The translations under genes and the position numbers were made by a program. DNA of 5,697 nt from an uncultured Bacteroidia bacterium (GTDB lineage Bacteria; Bacteroidota; Bacteroidia; Bacteroidales; UBA932): positions 1 through 5,697 of the forward strand of contig CACYEB010000189.1 of the NCBI GenBank assembly GCA_902773305.1. The letters run 5' to 3'. The notes beneath the pieces are model-generated. The model did not search any database, was not told where the DNA came from, and worked only from the letters and a program-made list of their open reading frames with translations. Each line of letters starts with the position of its first letter. Within the stretch, counting starts at the first letter, position 1. Of the stretch, positions 1-5,661 are shown piece by piece.

Positions 1-900
1 AGCAAGGTGGTGAACAAGGAAGGGCTCACAATGCAGAAATTCGTGGGCGACTTCATAAGCCGCGAACTGGACAATTACCTGCATCAGCACAAAGATGTCG
101 CAGACATATTGCTGGCCAAGATACTTGCCTCTGAAAAAGACCGTAAAGCCATCCAGGGATTGCGCAAGGAGACCAAGGAGCGCCTGAAAAAAGCCTCCCT
201 GAACAATAAAAAGCTCTCAGACTGCCGCATTCACTACAACGACAAGAATCCCGAACGCGATTCCACAATGATTTTCCTCACCGAGGGAGACAGTGCGAGC
301 GGTTCCATCAAGAAGATACGCGACACAAATACCCAGGCGGTGTTCAGCCTCAGGGGCAAGCCGCTCAACAGCCATAAGGCCACCAAGACCGACGTCTACG
401 AAAACGAAGAACTGAGCCTGCTTCAGGCAGCCCTCAACATAGACGAGGATTTGGACAACCTTCGCTACAACTATGTCGTGATAGCCACCGATGCCGATAT
501 GGACGGTATGCACATCCGCCTGTTGCTGCTGACCTTCTTCCTGAAATTCTATCCCGACCTGATCCGCCAGGGGCATCTGTATATTCTCCAGACCCCCCTC
601 TTCAGGGTGGCCGACAAGACCCGCAACATATACTGTTACTCTTCTGCAGAGAAGGATGCCGCAACCGCCACTATGAAAAACGGCACGGTGACCCGTTTCA
701 AAGGTCTCGGAGAGATTTCTCCTGAGGAGTTCAAGGGTTTCATCGGCAAGGACATCCGCCTGGACAAGGTGCACCTCTCGGGCGACGACCCGGTGGCCGA
801 CCTTCTGGAGTTCTATATGGGTGAAAACGACAACATCCGGCTCGACTTCATTCGCGACAACCTTCGCAGCGACATCGACAATGTAGAGGAGGCTCAATAA
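1..900 (+). CDS. parE: DNA topoisomerase IV subunit B, C-terminal half (5' end outside window)
   Basis: This is the ATPase subunit of topoisomerase IV, a cytoplasmic type II topoisomerase that acts with ParC to decatenate and relax DNA. The reading frame is open from base 1, so the GHKL ATPase domain and most of the transducer domain lie off the left edge; about 299 residues remain of a family usually a little over 600. Visible are the TOPRIM signature EGDSASGS (bases 283-306), SLRGKPLN, the metal-binding DADMDG (bases 490-507), and RFKGLGEISPEEF followed by IGKDIRL near the C-terminus. The Ser in EGDSASGS, where GyrB usually has Gly, and the overall sequence match Bacteroidota ParE better than GyrB as I recall the families. 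GyrB is the main alternative and would need an alignment to exclude. The stop TAA at 898-900 lies 9 bp before the next gene. Confidence 0.9.
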   Translation, partial: SKVVNKEGLTMQKFVGDFISRELDNYLHQHKDVADILLAKILASEKDRKAIQGLRKETKERLKKASLNNKKLSDCRIHYNDKNPERDSTMIFLTEGDSASGSIKKIRDTNTQAVFSLRGKPLNSHKATKTDVYENEELSLLQAALNIDEDLDNLRYNYVVIATDADMDGMHIRLLLLTFFLKFYPDLIRQGHLYILQTPLFRVADKTRNIYCYSSAEKDAATATMKNGTVTRFKGLGEISPEEFKGFIGKDIRLDKVHLSGDDPVADLLEFYMGENDNIRLDFIRDNLRSDIDNVEEAQ

Positions 901-909
901 TTACCGGCT

Positions 910-1482
910 ATGAAACCCTCCACGGCAAAATTTATTCTTACCAAGGTGCTCGGGTGGCATCCCGAACCCAACTTCCCCAAGGAGAAAAAAGCCCTGATAT
1001 TGGGCGTACCGCACACCAGCGTGTGGGATTTTGTGATTGCATTTCTCTATGCGCGGGCAAACGATGCCCCTATGCATATCCTGGTCAAGGAGAACTTCTT
1101 CTTCTGGCCGATAGGCCCCATACTTCGCAGTTGGGGTGCCATCCCCCTCAAAAAGACCAAGGGAGCCGGCGGCGCAAGTGCCATAATGCAGATGGTGGAA
1201 GCATTCAGGACCCACGACAATATCCTTATGGGCATCGCCCCCGAAGGGACCCGCAAGCCTGTCAAAAAGTGGAAGACCGGCTATCACATCATTGCAACCA
1301 GGGCCGGAGTGCCTCTCTATGCGGGGTATATCAACTGGAAGGATAAATATGTGAGTTACGGCGATATATTTCCGCTCACAGACGATGTACGCGCCGACAC
1401 GCTCAGGCTCCAAAGACACTACAAGACACTCGGAGTAGGGGCCAAGTATCCCGAAAAGTTCGTTTACGACGACGAAGTTTAA
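910..1482 (+). CDS. PlsC-like lysophospholipid (1-acylglycerol-3-phosphate type) acyltransferase, short form
   Basis: A 190-residue protein of the glycerophospholipid acyltransferase superfamily, which transfers an acyl chain from acyl-ACP or acyl-CoA to a lysophospholipid or similar acceptor at the inner membrane. The catalytic HX4D motif is HTSVWD at residues 35-40 and the acceptor-binding motif is APEGTR at residues 110-115, about 75 residues later as expected. There is no clear long transmembrane helix; the stretch around residues 62-80 (FFFWPIGPILRSWGAIPL) is hydrophobic and may sit at the membrane surface. It is shorter than E. coli PlsC (about 245 residues). The start is the first ATG after the parE stop, in the same frame as parE. 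An AGGAGG lies at 887-892, 17 bases before the ATG, too far for an ordinary ribosome site. It is probably cotranscribed with parE. Family is secure; the true acceptor (lysophosphatidic acid, aminolipid or other) cannot be told. Confidence 0.85.
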   Translation: MKPSTAKFILTKVLGWHPEPNFPKEKKALILGVPHTSVWDFVIAFLYARANDAPMHILVKENFFFWPIGPILRSWGAIPLKKTKGAGGASAIMQMVEAFRTHDNILMGIAPEGTRKPVKKWKTGYHIIATRAGVPLYAGYINWKDKYVSYGDIFPLTDDVRADTLRLQRHYKTLGVGAKYPEKFVYDDEV

Positions 1483-1508
1483 TTAATTTCCAAAAGTTTA
1501 TACCTTTG
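1478..1508 (+). promoter_or_regulatory. Bacteroidota-type promoter for rnpB
   Basis: TACCTTTG at 1501-1508 matches the Bacteroidota -7 consensus TAnnTTTG exactly. A weak -33-like TTTA (1478-1481) sits 19 bases upstream and overlaps the acyltransferase stop codon. Transcription would start a few bases downstream, around 1512-1516, which is where the first helix of the RNase P RNA begins. The agreement between predicted start and RNA 5' end is the main support. The -33 part is uncertain. Confidence 0.7.
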
Positions 1509-1511
1509 CAA

Positions 1512-1845
1512 CCCCAGGTGAGGCGCCCTATCGGGGAGCTGGATGCTCTCAGGAAAGTCCGGGCAGCACAGGGCGGCACGCTGTGGAAATCACAGATGGG
1601 CGTAAGCTTATGCGACTTGCGTAACAGAAAATGACCGGCCCTCAGGGGCCAAGGGTGAAAACGCGGGGTAAGAGCCCACGGGCATATATGGCGACATATA
1701 TGCAGTACGCGGCCGTGCGCTGCAAGGCCAAATATACCGGCACATAAGGGTTGCCCGCCCTTTGCCGGGGGGTAGGCTGCATCAGATAAATGATAGGGGA
1801 GCGCTCCGGCGCTTACAGAACCCGGCTTACAGTCTCACCTTTTTT
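1512..1845 (+). ncRNA. rnpB: RNase P RNA, bacterial type A
   Basis: This is the catalytic RNA of RNase P, which removes 5' leaders from pre-tRNAs in complex with RnpA protein. The universal core is present: AGGAAAGTCCGGGC at 1551-1564 (5' P4 strand) and ACAGAACCCGGCTTAC at 1815-1830 (3' P4 strand). They pair as AAG-CCGGG with CCCGG-CTT, leaving the characteristic bulged U at 1558. The ends close as P1: AGGTGAG (1516-1522) with CTCACCT (1834-1840). Other matches are GGTGAAA and GGTAAGAGCCCAC (1654-1679), GCAAGGCCAAAT (1722-1733), P15-like CCGGCA/TGCCGG (1737-1742/1763-1768) enclosing a candidate CCA-binding GGT (1749-1751), and GGTAGGCTGC (1771-1780). A perfect 9-bp stem with a GCGA tetraloop (1682-1703) fits P12. 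At about 330 nt it is slightly shorter than the E. coli RNA (377 nt). It is complete, with its own promoter and terminator. Exact ends are inferred from P1. Confidence 0.96.
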
Positions 1846-1850
1846 GCCGT

Positions 1851-1886
1851 AACGGGGCTCTTGCAAACGCAGGAGTCCCGTTTTTA
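1851..1886 (+). terminator. Intrinsic terminator of rnpB
   Basis: A 13-bp hairpin, 1852-1864 with 1869-1881 and an AAAC loop (1865-1868), is continuous if two G-U wobbles are allowed, and is followed by a T-tract at 1881-1885. It faces rightward, ending rnpB. The T-tract overlaps the stop codon of the convergent tonB gene (1884-1886). On the minus strand the two wobbles become A-C mismatches and no T-run follows the hairpin, so it should work poorly for tonB transcripts. Confidence 0.88.
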
Positions 1887-2660
1887 TCTTACCTTGAATA
1901 TGTACGTGATGGTGCCCTCCTGAGCTTCGGGCGCAGAGCGGGAGACGTTGAAATGGGCACCCAGCGCGGCTTTGCGGGCGCTTTCGCGGAGGGCTTTGTC
2001 GGAGATGGTGGTGCCGGGAGCACCGGGAACGGCCGATATGACCTTGCCATCCTGGTTCACTACGATCTTGACCACGACTCTGCCGCCGTCTCCCGATTCG
2101 AAAACAGGCAGCGGCAGCGAGCCCACTACGGTACGCCCTTCAAGCTTTGCAGAAGGTTCGCCTTCCGGATTGCCGACACGTGTATTGCCTGCAGCGTGCC
2201 CGGCCGTGAGCGATTCGGAAACCTTTTCAGCCACCTGCTGGGCGAGGGTATCCTTGTCTGTATTCTGGGCAGAGGAAAACAGTGCCTTTTTGTTGATCTC
2301 TTTCTCGCGCGGCGGTTCGGGCACTTCTACGTCGCCACGATCGCCGACGGTACTCTCCTGGCTGAGGTTGGGCCGCTTTGCAACCGTCTGGGCCTCGGAT
2401 CTCTGGACAAGTTTGACCGGCTGCCTTGGCTGGGGCTCGGTGGTGCGGGGCTCGATTCCGGCCTTGACTTCTATCTTTTCGGGCTCGGCAGCGGGTTCTT
2501 CCTCCTCAGGCTCCATATCAATCAGGATTGCGGCGTCGCGGGGCTTGACGGTGGCCGATATATCGGTGTAGGAGCACAGCACGAACGTGAACAAGGCAAA
2601 GCCTATCGCGGACATCGTCCCGATAAACCTTGCCTTAGATTCGTATCCGTAGAGTGCCAT
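1884..2660 (-). CDS. tonB: TonB/TolA-like energy transducer
   Basis: A 258-residue inner-membrane protein that would carry ExbB/ExbD motor energy across the periplasm to outer-membrane receptors or envelope-integrity partners. A short cytoplasmic N-terminus is followed by one signal-anchor helix (about residues 11-30). Next comes a Pro/Glu-rich periplasmic stretch (about 48-82, including MEPEEEEPAAEPEK), a polar linker to about residue 170, and a C-terminal domain (about 175-258) with GRTVVGSLPLP, GRVVVKIVVNQDGKV and TITYIFKV. That pattern matches the Bacteroidota group often labelled energy transducer TonB or TolA-like; the YP element of canonical TonB is not seen. The ATG lies 3 bp after the exbD stop, so it is the last gene of the truA-exbB-exbD-tonB unit. 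Whether it serves Ton-type uptake or a Tol-like role cannot be decided. It converges on rnpB. Confidence 0.85.
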   Translation of the reverse strand: MALYGYESKARFIGTMSAIGFALFTFVLCSYTDISATVKPRDAAILIDMEPEEEEPAAEPEKIEVKAGIEPRTTEPQPRQPVKLVQRSEAQTVAKRPNLSQESTVGDRGDVEVPEPPREKEINKKALFSSAQNTDKDTLAQQVAEKVSESLTAGHAAGNTRVGNPEGEPSAKLEGRTVVGSLPLPVFESGDGGRVVVKIVVNQDGKVISAVPGAPGTTISDKALRESARKAALGAHFNVSRSAPEAQEGTITYIFKVR

Positions 2661-2663
2661 ATC

Positions 2664-3077
2664 CTATTCGGGCGATGTCGCCATTATTACCTTGTAGTGG
2701 TTGTGCTTTGCAATGTTCATTACCGCCACGACCTCCTTGATGGGGACGGTCTCGTCGGCATAGATGCTGAAAGTGGGGTCGTCCTCACCGTCCAGCACGT
2801 TCTGAAGCTCGGCCTCTATCTGGTCGAACTTGACGGGGGTGGCGTCGCCGTTTATATGGTATGTGCAGCGGTTCTGCTGCGGGTAATGCTTAATGGAGAC
2901 GGTGGCCATAGGCTTGGCAGACACCTGGCCCGTGCTCTTGGGGAGCAGCAGCTTGAGGGCGTTGGGGTTGATGAGCGTGGACGTCACCAGAAAGAAGATG
3001 AGCAGCAGGAATACGATGTCGGTCATAGACGACATCGAGAAGCTCGGATCTACCTTGCAGTTTCTTTTAAGTGCCAT
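2664..3077 (-). CDS. exbD: ExbD/TolR-family biopolymer transport protein
   Basis: A 137-residue stator/plug protein of the ExbB-ExbD proton motor. It has a short basic cytoplasmic N-terminus (MALKRNCKVD), one transmembrane helix at about residues 18-36 (MTDIVFLLLIFFLVTSTL), and a periplasmic domain. Asp20 at the start of the helix aligns with the proton-carrying Asp25 of E. coli ExbD. After the helix, LKLLLPKST matches the family's conserved Leu/Pro segment, and FSIYADETVPIKEVVAVMNI (103-122) matches the periplasmic fold. Length is normal (about 130-150). It begins 12 bp after the exbB stop and ends 3 bp before tonB, so translation is probably coupled. Only one exbD is present here, whereas many Bacteroidota loci carry two. 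Confidence 0.93.
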   Translation of the reverse strand: MALKRNCKVDPSFSMSSMTDIVFLLLIFFLVTSTLINPNALKLLLPKSTGQVSAKPMATVSIKHYPQQNRCTYHINGDATPVKFDQIEAELQNVLDGEDDPTFSIYADETVPIKEVVAVMNIAKHNHYKVIMATSPE

Positions 3078-3089
3078 TTCGCCCGGGTT

Positions 3090-3821
3090 TTAGTCTACGT
3101 CCAGTTCAAAGTTGCCGCTTGCTGCAGCCGGGGCACCGCTCTCGAGAGCATCCATAAACTCTATGGTGCTGTTCTCCATCTTGTACACCACGTCGGAAAT
3201 CCGGCTGGTGAGGAAGTTGTAGCAGAAATATGCGATAATACCCACGATAAGGCCGCCGACGGTAGTGATCATAGCGGTGTAGATACCTCCGGAGAGGAGG
3301 GTGATATCAATGTTGTTTCCGGCCTGGGACATATTGAAGAATGCCTGTACCATACCGATCACGGTGCCCAGGAAGCCGATCATGGGAGCTCCGCCGGCGA
3401 TGGACGCCAGAATCGGCAGGCTCTTTTCCAGACGGGCCACTTCCAGGTTGCCGACATTCTCTACGGCCGCCTGTATGTCGTGCAGGGGACGGCCCATACG
3501 CTCGATACCCTTCTCCAGCATACGGGCGACGGGGGTATCGCTTTTTTTGCAGAGTGCCAGGGCGCTCTTCTTCTTGCCGTCCTGCAGATAATCAGTGATA
3601 TCCTTGGTAAAGTTCTTGTCTACCTTTGCGGCGTGGTTGATGGCATAAAGTCTCTCAGCAAAGATGTAAATGGCAATGATAGAGAGGATTGCGAGCACAA
3701 TCATCAGCCAGCCGCCTTTGCTGGCCATACCCAGGAGTGAGAACGAAGCCTCGGGCACCACTTCTTCTACGGTGGTGGCAATCTCTTCTGCAGAGGCCTG
3801 AAGGAAAGTTGTCAGTAGCAT
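3090..3821 (-). CDS. exbB: MotA/TolQ/ExbB-family proton channel protein
   Basis: A 243-residue inner-membrane channel subunit that uses proton flow, with ExbD, to drive TonB. Three helices are seen: about 36-57 (GGWLMIVLAILSIIAIYIFA), 137-160 (containing the family hallmark GFLGTVIGMVQAF) and 178-203 (GGIYTAMITTVGGLIVGIIA). The cytoplasmic loop between helices 1 and 2 is basic. An extra N-terminal segment (about 1-35) resembles the extended, possibly cleaved N-termini of many Bacteroidota ExbB proteins. In helix 3, GIYTAM aligns with GIAEAL of E. coli ExbB, so Thr182 occupies the place of the functionally important Glu176. The ATG is 11 bp after the truA stop with an AT-rich leader and no clear Shine-Dalgarno. 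No separate promoter is visible upstream, which suggests cotranscription from truA. Confidence 0.93.
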   Translation of the reverse strand: MLLTTFLQASAEEIATTVEEVVPEASFSLLGMASKGGWLMIVLAILSIIAIYIFAERLYAINHAAKVDKNFTKDITDYLQDGKKKSALALCKKSDTPVARMLEKGIERMGRPLHDIQAAVENVGNLEVARLEKSLPILASIAGGAPMIGFLGTVIGMVQAFFNMSQAGNNIDITLLSGGIYTAMITTVGGLIVGIIAYFCYNFLTSRISDVVYKMENSTIEFMDALESGAPAAASGNFELDVD

Positions 3822-3832
3822 TTTCTTGATAT

Positions 3833-4585
3833 TTAATTAATTTTCGATATTTCGTACGGATATGTGATGTTGCACAGCATCAGTGCTTCGCCGGGTACCG
3901 ACTGCCCGGCCGCAGAGCGGTCACGGCTTTCGAGGAGCCCGGGGATATCGTCTGCAAATATTTTGCCGCGTCCCACATCGAGCAGTGTCCCGACTATCGC
4001 CCGCACCATATTACGCAGGAAACGGTCGGCGGTGATGTCAAACTGAAGATGGTCGGGGTCGGTCGCGGTCCACTGTGCCCGGGTCACCGTGCAGACGGAG
4101 GTCTTGTTGTCGGCACCGGTCTTTTCAAAACTGCTGAAGTCGTGAGTCCCCAGCAGAACGGCGGCGGCCCGGTTCATTGCCTCCACGTCCAGTGGAAACC
4201 GGCAGTAGAAAGAATGCCAGGCAAAGGGGTCTTTCGAGGTGTGCACCTTGTAGCGGTAACTGCGGCTGGTGGCGTCGAACCTTGCGTGTGCCTCAGGGGA
4301 TACCGGGGCTATGAAGTGTGCCACTATGTCAGAGGGCAGGATGGCATTTATTTTGTACAATAACTGCGCGTGCTCTTTGAGGTCCTTTTCGATGTCAAAA
4401 TGGGCGATATAACCCTTTGCGCTGACCCCGGCATCTGTACGGCCCGCTCCCGTGAGTTCTACCGCGCACCCCATCGCCTTGCCCATTGCGTCTTCCAGGA
4501 TTTCCTGGATGGTGGTGGCGTTGGACTGCCTTTGCCAGCCGCTGTAGTGTTCGCCATTGTATGACACCGACACGAAGAACCGCAT
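3833..4585 (-). CDS. truA: tRNA pseudouridine(38-40) synthase TruA
   Basis: A cytoplasmic enzyme that isomerises uridines 38-40 in the tRNA anticodon arm to pseudouridine. The 250 residues match the family length (about 245-270). The N-terminal YNGEHYSGWQRQ motif is followed by the catalytic loop GAGRTDAGVSA (residues 46-56), with Asp51 as the nucleophile (equivalent to E. coli Asp60). Then come HARFDATSRSYRY (100-112), HDFSSF (148-153) and ADRFLRNMVR (186-195), all conserved TruA landmarks. The start ATG at 4583-4585 directly precedes the RFFVSVSYNG strand, so no longer N-terminus is expected. It is the first gene of the minus-strand unit leading into exbB. It diverges from the MoxR gene, and a candidate TAnnTTTG box on the minus strand lies about 40 bp upstream. 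Confidence 0.96.
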   Translation of the reverse strand: MRFFVSVSYNGEHYSGWQRQSNATTIQEILEDAMGKAMGCAVELTGAGRTDAGVSAKGYIAHFDIEKDLKEHAQLLYKINAILPSDIVAHFIAPVSPEAHARFDATSRSYRYKVHTSKDPFAWHSFYCRFPLDVEAMNRAAAVLLGTHDFSSFEKTGADNKTSVCTVTRAQWTATDPDHLQFDITADRFLRNMVRAIVGTLLDVGRGKIFADDIPGLLESRDRSAAGQSVPGEALMLCNITYPYEISKIN

Positions 4586-4599
4586 TGGTAAATTATTGC

Positions 4600-4607
4600 T
4601 ATTTTTG
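4600..4607 (+). promoter_or_regulatory. Candidate -7 box for the MoxR gene
   Basis: TATTTTTG matches the Bacteroidota TAnnTTTG consensus on the plus strand and lies 40 bp before the MoxR ATG, giving a leader of roughly 35 nt. No good -33 TTTG is seen at the expected distance, which would fall in the first codons of truA. The region is AT-rich, so a chance match is possible. Confidence 0.5.
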
Positions 4608-4625
4608 TCAGATATCTAAACCGAA

Positions 4626-4633
4626 CAAATTTA
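4626..4633 (-). promoter_or_regulatory. Candidate -7 box for truA-exbB-exbD-tonB
   Basis: Read on the minus strand this is TAAATTTG, an exact match to TAnnTTTG, ending 40 bases before the truA ATG. Transcription would start near 4618-4620, only a few bases from the predicted MoxR start on the other strand. The expected -33 region would fall inside the first codons of the MoxR gene and holds only a weak TTTC. AT-rich sequence makes a chance match possible. Confidence 0.5.
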
Positions 4634-4647
4634 CAAAACATTTTTAT

Positions 4648-5643
4648 ATGGACAGTGAAAACATTAAAGAACTGAACGAACGCATACAGCGCGAGAGTGC
4701 TTTCGTGGATCTGGTGCAGATGGAGATGGGCAAGGTCATCGTGGGACAGAAGCCGCTGATAGAGAACCTGCTCATTGGTTTGCTGGCAAATGGACACATC
4801 CTTCTGGAAGGTGTCCCCGGTCTGGCCAAGACCCTTGCCATCAACACTCTGGCAAACACTATGGATGCCAAGTTCAGTCGTATCCAGTTTACTCCGGACC
4901 TGCTTCCGGCCGACGTTACCGGCACGCTGATATACAGCCAGAAGAGCGAGCAGTTCCAAATCAAGAAGGGCCCCATTTTCGCCAACTTCATCCTGGCAGA
5001 TGAGATCAACCGTTCCCCTGCGAAGGTTCAGAGCGCCCTGCTGGAGGCTATGCAGGAGCGTCAGGTAACCATCGGCGACGAGAGTTTCCGTCTGCCGGAG
5101 CCTTTCCTGGTGATGGCCACCCAGAACCCCATCGAGCAGGAGGGCACATATCCGCTGCCCGAGGCGCAGGTGGACCGCTTTATGCTCAAGGTGGTGGTCA
5201 AATATCCCAAGAAGGAGGAGGAAAAGCAGATTATCCGCCTTAACAACGCCGGCGAGGGTCTGCCCAAGCCGGACGTGGTTATCAAGCCCGAGGACATCGT
5301 GCGCGCCCGCAAGGTCGTCCGCGACGTCTATATGGACGAAAAGATAGAGAAATACATTGTCGACATTGTGTTCGCCACCCGTAATCCGGAGGAGTACGGC
5401 CTGTCCAAATTCAAGAATATGATAGCCTTCGGCGGCAGCCCCCGGGCCAGCATATCGCTATCGATGGCCTCCAAGGCTTACGCCTTTATCCGTCGCCGCG
5501 GCTATGTGATTCCCGAGGACGTCCGCGCCGTATGCTACGAGGTGCTGCGCCACCGTATCGGCCTTACCTACGAGGCAGAAGCCGATAATATCACTTCTGA
5601 AAATATTATAGCAGATATCCTGAATACAATTGAGGTTCCGTAG
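4648..5643 (+). CDS. moxR: MoxR-family AAA+ ATPase
   Basis: A 331-residue cytoplasmic AAA+ chaperone-like ATPase of the MoxR group, whose members work with DUF58 and von Willebrand factor A proteins in complex maturation and envelope stress responses. Visible are Walker A GVPGLAKT (55-62), Walker B FILADEIN (114-121), ALLEAMQERQVT (130-141), sensor 1 MATQNP (156-161), YPLPEAQVDRF with the likely arginine finger (168-178), and sensor 2 FGGSPRAS (261-268). The small C-terminal lid domain runs to residue 331, a normal length. The ATG at 4648 starts a typical MoxR N-terminus; the frame is open further upstream to 4486, but that part is antisense to truA and looks unlike the family. The leader lacks a Shine-Dalgarno. 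The gene ends in tandem TAG TAG, and a DUF58 gene follows 18 bp later. The symbol is used loosely, as for the family. Confidence 0.95.
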   Translation: MDSENIKELNERIQRESAFVDLVQMEMGKVIVGQKPLIENLLIGLLANGHILLEGVPGLAKTLAINTLANTMDAKFSRIQFTPDLLPADVTGTLIYSQKSEQFQIKKGPIFANFILADEINRSPAKVQSALLEAMQERQVTIGDESFRLPEPFLVMATQNPIEQEGTYPLPEAQVDRFMLKVVVKYPKKEEEKQIIRLNNAGEGLPKPDVVIKPEDIVRARKVVRDVYMDEKIEKYIVDIVFATRNPEEYGLSKFKNMIAFGGSPRASISLSMASKAYAFIRRRGYVIPEDVRAVCYEVLRHRIGLTYEAEADNITSENIIADILNTIEVP

Positions 5644-5647
5644 TAGC

Positions 5648-5653
5648 GGGAGG
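5648..5653 (+). promoter_or_regulatory. Shine-Dalgarno of the DUF58 gene
   Basis: GGGAGG ends 8 bases before the ATG at 5662, an ideal spacing. It stands out because truA, exbB and moxR have AT-rich leaders with no comparable site. It fixes the start of the truncated downstream gene. Confidence 0.65.
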
Positions 5654-5661
5654 TTTCTTTG

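Noticed and set aside
217..897. A 226-codon open frame on the minus strand opposite parE.
   Set aside because: The plus strand carries unmistakable TOPRIM motifs; the minus-strand product resembles nothing and is an artefact of codon bias.
901..1419. A 172-codon open frame on the minus strand opposite the acyltransferase.
   Set aside because: The plus strand has HX4D and EGTR motifs at the right spacing; the opposite frame has no recognisable content.
1601..1614. GCGTAAGCTTATGC-like palindrome considered as an operator.
   Set aside because: It falls within the RNase P RNA, where local pairing is expected.
1682..1703. Inverted repeat considered as a stand-alone terminator or regulatory palindrome.
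   Set aside because: It lies inside the RNase P RNA at the P12 position and has no following T-tract.
1953..3740. A 595-codon open frame on the plus strand, antisense to exbB, exbD and tonB.
   Set aside because: It is the mirror of three well-supported genes. Its translation is rich in His, Gly, Arg, Cys and Tyr, resembles no family, and has no fitting start or ribosome site.
4486..4647. A 54-codon N-terminal extension of the MoxR protein.
   Set aside because: It is antisense to the truA start, has the Trp/Cys/Arg-rich look of noncoding frame, and the MoxR family starts at the ATG at 4648.
4459..4959. A 166-codon minus-strand open frame spanning the truA-moxR gap.
   Set aside because: It runs antisense through the Walker A region of moxR and has no family resemblance.
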